Source of the DNA: Oegoconia quadripuncta
Taxonomy: Eukaryota > Arthropoda > Insecta > Lepidoptera > Autostichidae
Length of the DNA: 64,000 bases
Reading direction: 5' to 3'
NCBI GenBank assembly: GCA_949316235.1
Contig: OX438745.1
Location: 6,639,001-6,703,000 of the forward strand
Positions within the stretch are counted from its first letter, which is position 1, and the number at the start of each line of letters is the position of its first letter. Below, one piece after another: positions 33,200-44,939 of the stretch. Below the pieces are notes generated by a model. That model did no database searches, was not told the origin of the DNA, and saw only the letters and a list, made by a program, of their open reading frames with translations. The position numbers and the translations under genes were made by a program.

Positions 33200-33420
33200 A
33201 TGATCGCTCCAAATACGACGCCACGTCGACACGTCGACACGTGTCGGGTGACAGAGTCGATGAGAATGACGACAAGCGACAGCGACACGGCGGCGGCGGT
33301 GAATAGAGTCGTCGGACATGGCTAATCATTAGTATTGTTGGGCTGCAGATGTTATGTCTGGAGGGTGACGATGAGATGCTGGGAAAAATACATCACCGTA
33401 TAAATACATCGTAACAGACC
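33200..33420. promoter_or_regulatory. candidate regulatory element with nested palindromes
   Basis: Repeat-free GC-richer stretch with 'cacgtcgacacgtcgacac', CACGTG, and 'ctaatcattag' near 33321, a near-palindromic homeodomain-type site. No ORF. Suggestive only. Confidence 0.25.
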
Positions 33421-33424
33421 AAAC

Positions 33425-33650
33425 ATGTAAACAAATATTGCTGAAACAATATTTTAAGCTGCCGGAAGAGGTTGTCTCCGCCCAATCAGCGGATTCGTTC
33501 AAGAATAGTTTGGATAAATTAAAAAAAAAACTAGTGATGACTTAAATATTGACTGAATAAGAACATAATGAACAATGTGAACTCTTCCAACACTGTGACA
33601 TAGATATACCAGCAGTAATGCTGCTTGTTTGTAATAATATAATAATAATT
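33425..33650 (+). pseudogene. non-LTR ORF2 C-terminal fragment (CR1/Jockey-like)
   Basis: Translates as KLPEEVVSAQSADSFKNSLDK, the 'LPEEVV..SV..FK..LD' block found at the C-terminus of CR1/Jockey-type polyproteins. It is followed by a stop and an AAT-repeat tail. 5' truncated remnant. Confidence 0.65.
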
Positions 33651-33700
33651 AAAAAAATGCTACTTATTATATAGGTGTTCTCTCATAAGTCAAAACCTAA

Positions 33701-33795
33701 GGCCTGTATTACACAACACAATGTTACTCAAACAGATATCTCCGCTTGAGGACAGCTAAAAAGGGACACCTTCATGTAACTTGTATAGCGGCATG
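33701..33795. mobile_element. PIF/Harbinger-like MITE, left half
   Basis: TAA then GGCCTGTATTACAC, with 'atctccgcttgaggacagc' and 'catgtaacttgtat' as in 56835-56981. The right end is missing. Confidence 0.65.
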
Positions 33796-34643
33796 TGGTA
33801 CAATCAAATAATTTGGAAATAGAGGTAAGACGTTGGTTTTAACAGTGACTGCTGGAGGTGGAATAAAGGTAATAATAGGTATTCTGGCCCAACGTGTTGC
33901 AACCGGCCTAGGATGTAGGTATGCCTGCGAATTATTGAATCGATTTCGGTCGTTGAATGAGATAAAAATGACGTATAACTACTATCGCTTCCTTGTTTAA
34001 AATTAAAGAGAAGAAGGGACGTTTTGCCATTCAGAAAAGAACTTGTGTTGTGTTACAAATCCACTGTAATGCACTAGGCCCGTGTGGTTTTCTCTATCAG
34101 ACAGGAGTCAGACACTCACCCAAAAGCATATTGTTGTGTGTAGCTGAAACCTATCTTATTGTACACAAAATATATTGTCACCCCACTCACCATAATAAGG
34201 ACCCGTTTAATATGTGTGAACGATGTACTTGGGGTTATTTAGTGTCACTATTCACTGGGTGTGATAGATAGATGATGCGCTGTGGGATGCGCTTGCGACT
34301 CAATCGTGAGCGCTGATGGGTTACACAATGATTTTAGCATGCAATTCAATAGTGAACGATATTAAAGTTAGCATAATATTTAGTGACAATTTGTGTATGA
34401 TCCTTGGATGCATATTGATTGGTACTTTTTGCAGTTTGAAATAAATTATTGCCAGTATTTCTACTGATAAAGAAATGTAATGAATGACTATATAGTTCCA
34501 TAGTATATAGTGTCAGTTTTCCTGATTTTCTAGATTTCCATAGCATCTATCACACCATAGATAGCGCTCTCTGATTGGTTAGTGACGTACATCTACGCTT
34601 GTCAAATGGAGTAATAGGAAATAAGAACACTCAAAGTATTTTT
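33796..34643. other. intergenic, nothing recognised
   Basis: A 92-aa ORF at 33993-34271 has no domain; no element ends. Confidence 0.35.
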
Positions 34644-34870
34644 AACCTCCGACGAAAAACGACGGGTGCTATGTGTCTAGTCTTTGTTCGGATGTATCTC
34701 AGTAATGCTCGATCTGACTTGACGTGCGGTTATTTTATATTTAAGAATGGTTGTTTATATATTGTGACGAACGAACCAGCGTTTCGAAAGTATTTAAATT
34801 TTGACACAGTATACTTTGTATCGACCCTATTAAATGAAAATCTACGGTGCAGCCCCTCAAGTAAATATAT
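34644..34870 (+). repeat. dispersed repeat, partner of 545-700
   Basis: Begins 'aacctccgacgaaaaacgac' and contains 'gatgtatctcagtaatgc', a widespread lepidopteran interspersed repeat. The 100-aa ORF over it is not a gene. Confidence 0.5.
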
Positions 34871-36080
34871 CTCATAAACACAGCCTTAACAGGGAAAACA
34901 AATGTGAAATTGTAGTTGATTTCAATTCAGATGTCTTAAAGTACTGAAAATAATTTTGTATTGCTCAGATTATAAGATTAGGTTCTTTTTGACGGATATC
35001 GATAAAATTTCAATTTATAAATTATATTTTCCTATTAATTCAATGGATACAAAAATAAAACCTAACGCTAACATCGTATAAAGCAAATGCAAAAGTTTTA
35101 CATTTATTTTCTTTTTACTTTTTCCATTTTACCTCTTTAAAAGATTATACCAGATCGGCATTTTAAAGGTGCACGCTAATTTTCACAGGGAAATATAAAA
35201 ATGTTAATGCAAACGTCTTTATCCTTAAACCCAACATTTCAATTGTGTCATACTGAATAAATATTAAATAGGGACCACCTTTTAGCGCCTCTGTATTTAG
35301 GGCAAACCCTTTTAAAAATAAACAAAGTTACATTTGCCAGTGATAAAATGTAAAATGTACACATTTTTATACGAGTCAACATTAATGTTGACGTTTTTTA
35401 TAAGTTGGTTTGACATTCGTTTTTAAGCCTGTATTGGCGATGGTCATCTGTCATCAATGGATGTCACATTATCGAGCGTTGGTACACAAAAGGTTTGGGT
35501 TCCTATTTAATCAGCAGTAGTATTCTTTGACTTTTAACACATATTCTATAGAATTCGGCGATCGAATTTATAAAGATGACATCGATGAACAGTTACTAAA
35601 GTGGACTTTTCAATGTTGTCTACAGAAACGGAACGGAATGGAAAATTTTGTCAACGTCGATATGAGTGTCTTTTTTTCCAATCAATCATATTAAAAAGCG
35701 TTTCGTTGACATCTCTGATGTATAAATGGTTATTAAAATGAAATATAATCGATGAGTCGTAGTGATACCAGGAAGGCATTATTACCGATTTTTATAAAAT
35801 CTTCCTTTTTACACGACTGCCCCAGGAAAGAGGGTAATGATTTTGGAGTATATGTGTCTGAATATGTATAGGTTTATAAGTAGATTTCTATGTAACCTCC
35901 TGTGTCCTAAACGGCTTGACCTATTTTTTAAGTTAGTAGCATTAGTAGTCACTAAAGTTACTGTCCAGAATATGCCTAGGATTTTATCCAAAGACTAGTA
36001 TTGTCAAAGTACATTTTGAATATTTCTCTAAACATCGCCTTTTCTTTTGGGGTTAAAGTAACCTCAAATAGCTCTAGCTA
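34871..36080. other. AT-rich intergenic sequence
   Basis: Nothing recognised. Confidence 0.4.
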
Positions 36081-36400
36081 ATGAATCATAAAACAATCAT
36101 ATATAAACGATGGTTTGGGCATGTGGAGAGGATGATAAAAGAAGACAGAGAAGAAGAGATATCTCTCTCTCGGATATCTCTTTCATTAGTCTGTGGATGG
36201 CAGTGTTCGAAGGGGAAGGCCCCGGTAAACGTACCACGTTCAAATCGGGGAAAGGAAAAGTCAAATCCTGCCTGAGTATCCTTAACCAACGAGCCTGCAT
36301 GAACGATTTTATGAGAGTGAATATAGCTGAGAAGGTGTGTCAGAATCACAGGTGTGGAAGTCTGTGCTTTCTACCTACCCCTATAAGGGAAACAAGGTAG
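36081..36400 (+). pseudogene. non-LTR reverse transcriptase C-terminus (RTE-like), frameshifted
   Basis: Reads KRWFGHVERM, then in other frames GKRTTFKSGK, a NQRACMN block, and the Pro/Tyr tail near 36372 ('tacctacccctataaggg'). Same polyprotein tail as at 42910-43580. Several frameshifts. Confidence 0.65.
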
Positions 36401-36429
36401 AGTGTAAGTATTTTTAACTAACTTTTTTG

Positions 36430-36663
36430 TAAAGTTTGGATATTTATTTGTTGCTTAATCACAGCGAAACGGATGAACGGATTTGGAAGGTACCTATATA
36501 GGTAGAATGTACCCTAGATTAAAACATTTTTTATCCCGATAAAGTAGTAGTTCCCTCGGGATAAACAAATTAAACATATCTGTGATAAAGTTATACCCAC
36601 GCAGGCACAGAATTAATATAGTACTAACGTAACGCAGGCGAAGCCGCGGGCGGAAAGCTCGTA
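36430..36663 (+). mobile_element. Lep1-type element with internal short insertion
   Basis: 'aacggatgaacggatttgga', 'tcccgataaagtag', tail 'gaagccgcgggcggaaagct'. The tail is interrupted: 'acgcaggc' occurs twice, about 33 bp apart, as if a small insertion made an 8-bp duplication. Confidence 0.65.
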
Positions 36664-37007
36664 TGTCTAAAATGTCAGTAGCACATCAGTATTAAAGTGA
36701 GTCATTTCTCTCTGAACATTCATCCTCCCTTGAATCTTCATTGAAATACCAGTTGGATACAGTTGTTTTATGTAACTAATACGCTGAATATTTATTAGAT
36801 CTGAGAACAAGAGCACAGGTCGATTGGGACTATGAATCCATTCCGTTAATGCCTTACTCATTTTAGGGTTAAACGCCGCGCGCCGCCTGAGCGCTAAAAT
36901 GTTGTAGAGTAGCTTCGAAGAATGAAGCATTTACATTCGTACTATGGGCTCCTAGTTTCATTAGTTTTTTATTAATTGCAATTACGGAAACATAGGCTAA
37001 CAATCCC

Positions 37008-37095
37008 ACTAATATTATAAATGCGAAAATTGAATGTTTGGTCGTCGCAGTTGCGCTACGAAGCTGAAGCGGAGTTAGATGAAAGTTTTGTGTTG
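37008..37095 (+). mobile_element. Lep1-type element, 5' fragment
   Basis: 'cactaatattataaatgcga' start only, then degraded. Confidence 0.55.
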
Positions 37096-37194
37096 AAACT
37101 TAATTCAATTTGATTGACTTTATTTCTCCTAAAAGTTTTCACTACTTAATTCTTATTGCTTGAAAAGCTAGCAAGCCTATAATTACAACTAGAA

Positions 37195-37400
37195 AGAGAC
37201 TAAGGAATCCATTGATCAACAGCTTTACACGTCCCCACTGTTGGGGCACAGCCTCCTCGCAATGGGAGAGGGTATGGGCCATAATCCAACACGCGGCCCC
37301 AGTGCGGATGGGTGGATTTGTGTCAGACTGGTGGCCACCTGACAGTCAGTGTTTTTAAGTCGCCCCTGTAGGCACCGACTTGGTTTAACGACTGTTTTCA
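37195..37400 (-). mobile_element. SINE family E, 3' half
   Basis: Reverse-oriented 'gggccataatccaacacgcg' and 'ccccagtgcgga' blocks of family E. No 5S-like box. Confidence 0.5.
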
Positions 37401-37620
37401 TTGAAAACAAGCGATGATGAAGGGATTCATTGAGGTGGAGTATGAAATGAAACACTACACATGAGACATTAGTCCCCTGTTGTGTTTTGGGTACTCCACT
37501 CTTACTTTCCCACTGTTATACGTTTTATTTATCTAATATTTTACCCGTTCCATATCAAAATTGAAATATGATTGTTAAATAAATAAAAAAAATATTTGAA
37601 ACGTTAAAATATGACAATTC

Positions 37621-37751
37621 TAAGGCCCACCGTTCACAAGACTGACTAAATTGACATTTGAGAATCTGTTGCATATTAAAATATTAAAACAGTATCAAAA
37701 AAATAGTAGTAATAGTATCGATCTCAATCTCAAGATCGATTTATTAATGCG
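37621..37751. mobile_element. possible Harbinger-like MITE, decayed
   Basis: TAA then GGCCCACCGTTCAC on the left, and 'tcaagatcgatttattaatg' on the right resembling the 53897 element's inner arm. Right end not defined. Confidence 0.3.
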
Positions 37752-38120
37752 GTTTATAGCACAGAGAGCGCAATTTTAGGCGCGCAGGCTGTGCGGGCGA
37801 TTAGCGGTGGCTGTGTCGCTTCTCTCATTACTGCGAGCCCTAATTGCGGCGCGGTACGCATCTCAAACACACCGCTCAGCTTTCATCTCGCCGCGATTAG
37901 GATGTGACTATGGTGCGAGAGAGGTAGCGGACATGCGCGTGGTTATAAAGTGTAGAAATTTTATTATCCGTCTCATGAGGAAGATACGACAGAGCTGAGC
38001 TAAAACTCCGTGCATCCGCTGGTGCAAAACATAGCTCCGCTGTACGTACGACTACCAGCCCCCGTAGCACGACAGGCGCAATAAACGTCTATGTCGAGTG
38101 AGATAATATTTGTCCTGCTC
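37752..38120. promoter_or_regulatory. GC-rich single-copy stretch, possible regulatory element or exon
   Basis: CpG-rich and repeat-free, with 'agccctaattgcggcgcgg' and 'ctcgccgcgattaggatg'. The 63-aa ORF (37807-37998) starts with GTG and has no domain. Either non-coding conserved DNA or a non-coding first exon. Confidence 0.25.
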
Positions 38121-38385
38121 ATTCGCTTGGACGAAATATAGGTACAACTATCCCCATTCTCTCTCCTATGTCGCGCGCGACATAAGACGTTATACTACCA
38201 CAGACCAATTCGTCTGTGCATGCTACTCAGGCAGATAGCAGACAGCGAACTCTTCCAAGAGAACTTATAGAGCCCATAGAAAGAAAATATTTGGAAGGGA
38301 ATACCCCAAATTCAAATAACTTCACATTACCGATTCACACAAGGTGAGACGGAATCCAACTAATATTGTCCAACTAATAGTTACC

Positions 38386-38585
38386 TCCCTATTATAAATG
38401 CGAAAGTTTGTGTGTGTGTCTGTGTGTTTGTTACCTCTTCACGCCTAAACGACTGGACGGATTTGGATGAAATTTGGTTGGTAGACAGATTAGGACTTGG
38501 AATAACATATAGGCTCATTTTTTTGCTGAACCGATTTTGATGAAATGTCCCACGCGAAGTAAGCTCGGGCAACGGCTATATCATC
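38386..38585 (+). mobile_element. Lep1-like element, variant
   Basis: 'ctattataaatgcgaaagtt', 'acgactggacggatttgg' and the end 'cacgcgaagtaagctcggg'. The body differs from the other copies, so it is a separate subfamily. Confidence 0.65.
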
Positions 38586-39290
38586 TTACTTTCTTACTAG
38601 TTATCAGATAAGTATACTTATATGTAGAGTGCAAAAATATATGTACTTATTATGTGTATAAAAGAATTAACAATGTTTTTTACAAAATCAATTTGATTAG
38701 ACCTACTTTAAAAACAATTACGTTAAATAATAGAGGTATTATAGGTACTTGTTTTTCTAAATGCGAAATCTTAAACTTTTTATAATTTTTTTTCGCAAAG
38801 TTTACTATCTGAATGCCCCTTAGAAATGTTGTAGCATTTCTATTAGAGTAATGGAAACGCTACAACCATCGCTTCCGCTTATGCAACATCCCCATACACC
38901 CAATAGCATAGAGTATGCTTAAACCCTTTAATAATTATGTCGATGGGAAATATTTCGATTGTATTCGTATATTGAAATGTAATCCTTATGGCCCTAACAT
39001 AAAACGATATCACTCTTTTACAGCCAAAGTAATAGGTGAAAAATATGATATGGTAATGTTTTAATTGTTTTTATTCATTTATTGGCGGTAGGTGGTCGTA
39101 ATGGCCTTTATGTTAGCACTGTGGGGTTATTGGTATGTAGATTTGTTATAATTTTATTATCTTAAGTCGGTTTTAAAGATTATTGGTGTGTTAGAGAAGT
39201 TGGTAAGCGAAGGCGAACGAGTACGTTTGATTTTATAAGCTATAACAAGGTATTTTTATTGGTGAAGATTGAATTTACTGTGGTAAATGG
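38586..39290. other. AT-rich intergenic sequence
   Basis: Nothing recognised. Confidence 0.4.
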
Positions 39291-39475
39291 TTCCTTGGAT
39301 GGGTGACCACTAGTGGCATTTTAATACGAGTGTCTCCGTGCTTCGGAGGGCACGTTAAATTGTCGGTTAAGAACACTGTCAGTAGCACTAGTCTGAACCA
39401 ATTCGCACTGGGCCTGCGTGGTCGATTATGGTCCAACATTGGGGGCGTGTAAAGTCGTTGATGACGAAATGGTTC
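39291..39475 (+). mobile_element. SINE family E with 5S-like box C
   Basis: Starts 'ttccttggatgggtgaccac', close to the conserved box C of 5S rRNA genes, followed by 'gtgcttcggagggcacgtta' and ending 'gcctgcgtggtcgattatgg'. Partial copies at 17341, 37195, 44130 and 47310. The 5S origin is an inference from about 15 bases. Confidence 0.6.
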
Positions 39476-39837
39476 GTTCAGCTCTCGACGACTGACTCTC
39501 CTCTCCACAAGATTCACTACAAGACGTTCGACTACGGGAATATGTTGTTTACCTATTTCCAAAGTGTTTAATTTTGTCAGCTTCCAGCTGTTTGCTTTTA
39601 GATTGTTTAATGGACCCGATTTTGATGAAGTCTTCACAAAAGTTGTATTAATAAATACAAAATTGAAAATATATGTCAAAATACGCCGTCCAATTCTTTT
39701 TTTTTTTTTAAAAGTTTAGTTTAATTTTACTTAATAAAACATCTGTGAAAACTTCATCGAAATCGGGTTCATTAGTTTTCCATGATTCGCGTTCAAATTA
39801 AACTTTAAAATTTTATAATATATTATTATTTTGGTGT

Positions 39838-39925
39838 TGCGGGTGTCCATGGACGGCGGTGATTGCTTTCCATCAGGTGACCCGCATGCTCGTTTGCCGC
39901 CCTCTCATATATAAAAAAAAAATAA
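39838..39925 (+). mobile_element. LINE 3'-end fragment family Q with poly(A)
   Basis: 'cgggtgtccatggacggcgg', 'accc(g)catgctcgtttgcc' block, ending in poly(A). A longer reverse copy is at 63272-63430. Confidence 0.65.
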
Positions 39926-40136
39926 TTATTACGATTTGAGCTTTATTATCGTTTAAAGGTTAAGAAGTAGGCATGAAACGGCTTATTTGCACCGGAAAAA
40001 AATTTTTTTTTTCTTTTAAAATGGGAGACGATATAAACAAAACCGTAAACATAATGCACTCTATGTGGGCCGTAAATGTTGTTGAAACAATTTTTTTGTA
40101 AGTTCTTTCTGGATAAAAATAGTTTTTATTTCGAGA

Positions 40137-40172
40137 TTCACGCAGGCAAAGTCGCGGGCGGAAATAACAAGT
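40137..40172 (+). mobile_element. Lep1-type tail fragment
   Basis: 'cacgcaggcaaagtcgcggg' and 'cggaaataacaagt' only. Confidence 0.5.
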
Positions 40173-40515
40173 GTTTATAAATCCTACACATGAGTTACCT
40201 AATAATAATAATTTTTATTTCAGACATTTAAGTCCATAAAGACTAAGGAGTAGGTAGGTACGTATACTTAATACATTCATGGTCATAAGAGGCGGGAAAC
40301 TACCTACGTGTAGATTCAATAATTACTCGTATATTACATTACATTACTAGTATTTACTCATAAGATATTAAATATGTGAAAAATACTTATAAAAGAAATA
40401 GATTTAGATGAATGCCTTTTTTAACATACCTAATTAATAATTTTTAACCCCCTATGAAAAACGGCGAGCGTTAATTATGTTTGACGGCACACACATGTCA
40501 TGCTTCCAATCTTTA
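40173..40515. other. AT-rich intergenic sequence
   Basis: Nothing recognised. Confidence 0.35.
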
Positions 40516-40699
40516 GGCTTCCCGCCCACGGCCGACAATCGGTGACCGATTTTTTGTAGGAGAAAAATGAAACGTACTGATTGCAATGTTACAACGCCCA
40601 CGCCCTACAAAAAGTCGGTAACAATATCGGTGATAAAAGTATTGAGGAAAAAATCGGCCCGATTATCGGTCCTACAAAAAGTCGGTCGTGGGCGAGCAC
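40516..40699. mobile_element. MITE with GC-rich imperfect inverted repeats
   Basis: Left 'cccgcccacggccgac', right 'gtcggtcgtgggcgagc'. The 'cctacaaaaagtcgg' block occurs twice on the plus strand, with the left arm carrying it inverted. No clear target duplication; superfamily not assigned (hAT possible). Confidence 0.6.
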
Positions 40700-40710
40700 A
40701 TTTCGGATAT

Positions 40711-40946
40711 AAATAAATAAATAAATATTTCGGACAATTACACCAATCATCTAGTCCCAAACTAAGCAAGCTTGTACTATGGATACTAGATAACGGATAA
40801 ACATACATAAATATTTATATAAACATCCATGACTCAGGAATAAATGTTCATATTCATCACACAAACATTTACCCGTCGCGGGATTCGAACCCGCAACCGT
40901 TGGTTTCGCTGACAGGGTCACTATCCACTACACCAATCGGTCGTCA
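40711..40946 (-). mobile_element. tRNA-derived SINE family A, full length
   Basis: Reverse of 'gattggtgtagtggatagtg' (A box) and 'cgggttcgaatcccgcgac' (B box), with an AAAT-repeat tail on the left. Best copy of the family for comparison. Confidence 0.8.
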
Positions 40947-40999
40947 ATCGTATAATAACTAAGTGTACCGTGGTCCGATTGGGGCGCGGTTTTTTAAGG

Positions 41000-41110
41000 T
41001 TCCGTAGTCAAAAAGAAACCCTTATGGTTCCGCCATGTCCATCTGTCTGTCTATTCGCGCCTTAGCTCAGAGACTCTTTTATACGTGTGTCAACCTTAAT
41101 CAGGCTTGGT
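41000..41110 (+). repeat. dispersed repeat scrap
   Basis: 'aaggttccgtagtcaaaaag' and 'tccgccatgtccatctgtc', related to the scrap near 4010-4075. Confidence 0.45.
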
Positions 41111-41939
41111 TCTGTTAATTCAAATATCCTTACTTTAACCAGCAATGTATACCGAATTAGTCTCTGCATTTGGGATGGTGTACCGAATAATCGCTTCCTA
41201 GCTTCCGATTTCATAATTAGAGTGTTCCAAATTAGATTTCCTACAAATAGGATAGTGTAAAGTGCTTAAACGAGGGGAAAAATTATAGAATAGAATAGAA
41301 GAATAGAATATCTTTATTTGCTTATTACCATGTTTGATGAAAATCGGATAAGTCATTTCGAAGAATTAGATTGGTTGGTATATTGGATGACGTCATTAGT
41401 CTTTCATGCGTTTTCTAAATTTTGAATTTATACTTGATGAGATAATATGAGCAATGCGATATTTAATTATGTTGATTTAGTAACCAATGTCGATATGTGA
41501 TGGATGAACTGCTGAAGTTTGGAGACAGTGATCAGATGAATCGGAAGAAATAAGGAAATTTTTACAGGAAATACTTACATTGAAATTTAAGTTAATTTAA
41601 TCTTGGGACTGCGAAATATTGATTTTATTTGTAATTTCATTTTCATTATTCATCTAACACATTATACCACTTGGATCGTAGACAGTAGCTACTAATTACC
41701 TATTTTTGTTTTCAATTTTCAATCTTTATTTACTATTTAATTAGGAGTAAACCTAAGCTTAGTTCTATTGCGACAGTCAAATGTTTTACAATTGTCCATG
41801 AAGTAGTAAAAATTGTTTTATAGTAGTCTTATAATTCGAGGACGAGGAATTCTTTTCTGGAACTTTCCAGTTGTCCATAATTTTTTTTTGAACTTTGAAA
41901 GTATATTCTATAGCAATAGGTTTGAATAGCTCTCAAAAC
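41111..41939. other. AT-rich intergenic sequence
   Basis: Short ATAGA repeats at 41287-41310 next to a 'tctttatttgc' block look like a LINE 3' end. Nothing else. Confidence 0.35.
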
Positions 41940-42065
41940 AAATCAAATCAAATACGCTTTATTGTTTAAATAAGGAAGGTACCTTTAAATATCTATAGAA
42001 ACTACAAATTAGGCGGCTCTATCGCTAACAGCGATCTCTTCCAGGCAAACCTATCATCACGGAAT
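41940..42065 (-). mobile_element. LINE 3'-end fragment family N
   Basis: 'caaatcaaatcaaatacgc' border (terminal repeats), then 'aggcggctctatcgctaaca' and 'gcgatctcttccaggcaaac'. Confidence 0.6.
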
Positions 42066-42909
42066 TCAAAGGAGCTCTCTTTCCTAGAGTGTATAGAAAT
42101 AAACTTATTTATTGTACCTTATAAATTTATAATAAATTATATTATGTATCACGCGTCGAGCTTTTGTTAGGCTTTATCATATAATTCAGCGTTTCATTAG
42201 TTTCTTTGAAAATTATGTATAAAGGCGGACTTATTAGGGATGGTGTATGTTAAGAACAGATAATGTCAAAGAACACACAGCGTTTCATTAGTTGTTGCTG
42301 ATAACTTTGATGTCTTCAAGCTGTATTAGAAGTGTTAATATTAAAACAAAAAACCATTCCATCAGGAAAATCTCCATCTCTATCCAAAAGGTTATAAAAT
42401 ATATGAATAAATAACCTTAGCAGTAATAATAAATAGTTATTAGTATAACGGCCTAAAATTAGTACAGAACACCCCATCAGTAACAGTATACCTACCTGTA
42501 GTGACAAGCGGTTTGCTCTGTTGGTAATTTGTAAAAGGAATGGCATGTATTCCCAAAAGTAAAGAGATTCACCAAAAATGCTGAATTTCAGTTTTATATC
42601 CTCGGCCCACCCACCAAGCTCATGCATAAGATTTTCTCTAAACAAAAAATAATATAGTAGCTACCACAGTAGGTGAAAGAGATGTTAAACCATCATGCCC
42701 ACCACACTATTACGGCGTGATCCAAGCATTAGGGGCGAATGTAATATACTCGTACTAAGACAATTCGTATGGGCTGCAGTGGTTTCGCCGTTAGAGGCTG
42801 TACTCTGATTGTTTTCCGCCTGCTCCTAACGTACTGACGACTACAGAAGTGCTTTATTTAAAAGTTTATTAAAAAATTAAGGAAAATTAAAAAAAAAAGG
42901 AATGAAAAT
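42066..42909. other. intergenic, no gene supported
   Basis: 109-aa minus ORF at 42316-42645 has no domain. The phrase 'cagcgtttcattagt' occurs twice (42189, 42281). Confidence 0.35.
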
Positions 42910-43580
42910 AAATGTTAATGACGAAGGCTATGGTTGTGGATGGTAAGATGACTCAATGTAATGTTATGTATGATAGATGGTGTAAAAGTTGAACAGGTGA
43001 AAAAATTTGCGTATTTTTAGAGACGGCTAATCTGAGGAAGATATTGAAAGGAGAATGAAAGCAGGAAAATGTGAATGTGAATTGTGGACAGTCAGTCATT
43101 GTCAGTCAAGGCAGAGTAGAGATCCAGAATGGCGTGTTGGTGCCCACTCTGGTCTATAGCAGAAGAAGCATGATAGCAGCAACAACGCAGTAGAAATGCG
43201 TCCACTGGGCAGTATGTGTGGCGTGACTTGAATGATAGATTGAAGAATTTAGTGATTAGAGAAAGGCGTATAATCACGTAATAAATGACGTAGTAAGATA
43301 GAAAAAGGAACGATTGTGTAAAAGGAGAATAAAGAAAGCAATATAACGAAAACATGAATGGAAGGGTCGGTAAAGGTCGACCAAGAAGGACGTACGTCAA
43401 TAAAGTGACTGACGTACTCATAAAAGGTCAGGTGCGGTCAACCAATAACCGACGAGCGTGTATGAAGCATTCCATGAGAGTCGGAGAAGCAAAAGTAGAT
43501 GTCAGGATCGTTGCAAGTGGAAATCAATCATGTCTACCTACCCCAACGGGAAACAGGCGGAAGCATATTATTAAATGAAT
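42910..43580 (+). pseudogene. non-LTR reverse transcriptase C-terminus (RTE-like), many breaks
   Basis: Pieces in order: KMTQCNVMYDRW, a GVLVPTLVYSR block near 43125-43150, an ERRIITY-type piece near 43260, then the uninterrupted NGRVGKGRPRRTYVNKV, KGQVRSTNNRRACMKHSM and a shifted PTPTGNRR tail. Same family as 36081-36400 but longer. Numerous stops and frameshifts. Confidence 0.7.
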
Positions 43581-44129
43581 CACGGTCGTTGTTCGTGAAA
43601 CAAAACGCATCCGCGAACTGTCAATTTTGACACGAACGCGGGTAGCGGGGGAAAATACATATACTCGCTCGAAAGTAGTCATCTCACCAACACCTAAGTT
43701 TTGAATATTCATCATATTGTCTCTTATTTTAACTGTGAACTGCAATAAAGTTATATACACAAGTTTAGACGGTGTTTGAAGTTCCTCCGGCTCCTGTACC
43801 AGCAAATACAGTCCACTCCATCATCACAGACCAACCACATTTTCCGAAGTACCAGCAGAGGAGTGTGGTCTCCAGTCGTCATAATTATATTCTGCTAATT
43901 ATATAGCACTACCATTGTCGGCTTTGTGAATGAGTGGTAGGTGTTGTGTTGATGTTATTTTTATAAAAAAACGTTTTTGATTTGTATTGGAATGTGCTGA
44001 GTGATTTCCTCACATCAATTATTTTGTGCTATTCGTTTTCCATCGTGACTAGTCGCATGTTTCCCCCAGACGGAACGGAGAAGGTATGCGTTTGGGGTAA
44101 AGAGGTAGAGTCTTCTTACCATTTTTAAT
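43581..44129. other. intergenic, nothing recognised
   Basis: No coding signal or clear element. Confidence 0.35.
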
Positions 44130-44310
44130 ATACCCAAGCGTGTCAATGCTTCGAAGGCCATCCAGTTAGATTCAATTCACGGCAAGCTGCTGAAAGCATT
44201 GATTGTCAGTTGGCCATTATAGTCTGGCACAAATCCACTTTACCGCACTAGGCTCGCATGGTGGATTATGGCCCATATTGAGAGGTGACTGTGCCCCAAG
44301 AGTGAGGACA
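44130..44310 (+). mobile_element. SINE family E, diverged
   Basis: 'aatgcttcgaaggccatcc', 'gtctggcacaaatccactt' and 'ggctcgcatggtggattatg' in family order. Confidence 0.55.
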
Positions 44311-44939
44311 TGTTGTTCATGATGATCATAATGAATTTAATTATATAGGTGAATTCAAGTCGTCGTAATAGTCCTTTAGTTATGTATACTCGCTTTATCA
44401 ACATTATTATCCAGTTTAAGTTTATCCCCGACTTCTCTCGCCAATTGTACAATAGACCACACATCAAGTTATTCAAAACTGTTGCCATTTAGCTCACACT
44501 ACCAGCACATGGGGATCCAACCTCTGTCTGCAACTACATACATAAGTATAAAAGCTTCATGGGGAGTCCGCCACGGACAAAGGAATAGGAGTTGTATTGA
44601 TTATCACATTTAGATAGAATAGTACTTATTATATGCTGTCAGGTCTTCAGGTTTATAATCAGCATTACAATAACAAAGGCTTAACTGCGATAATGCTCAT
44701 TACAGAGTCAAAGATGCTTCGCGCCTAAAGATGTTAATTGAAAGAAAATATCAACCTTAAACTAACTAAATATGCAAATATAATATTAGGCTGTTGAATT
44801 TTTTGGTATTTAGTAGCTAATTAACGTTAAAAAGCTCTAGGTTGCCCGCGGCTTCGCTTATGTGATATACTTTACTCGCGAGCCGTGTGGTTTTGGCACG
44901 TAAATATGTAGTTTAAAAAAACTATAAAACACGCTGAAT
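44311..44939. other. intergenic with a Lep1 tail scrap
   Basis: 'gttgcccgcggcttcgctta' at about 44842 is a reverse Lep1 tail scrap; nothing else recognised. Confidence 0.35.

Noticed and set aside
40259..40290. iab-4-like microRNA (acgtatac)
   Set aside because: Only the first bases agree and no hairpin partner is evident.
40860..40946. tRNA gene on the minus strand
   Set aside because: Head of a full-length SINE with AAAT tail.
42316..42645. 109-aa minus-strand ORF
   Set aside because: No domain; non-ATG-rich AT sequence next to LINE scraps.
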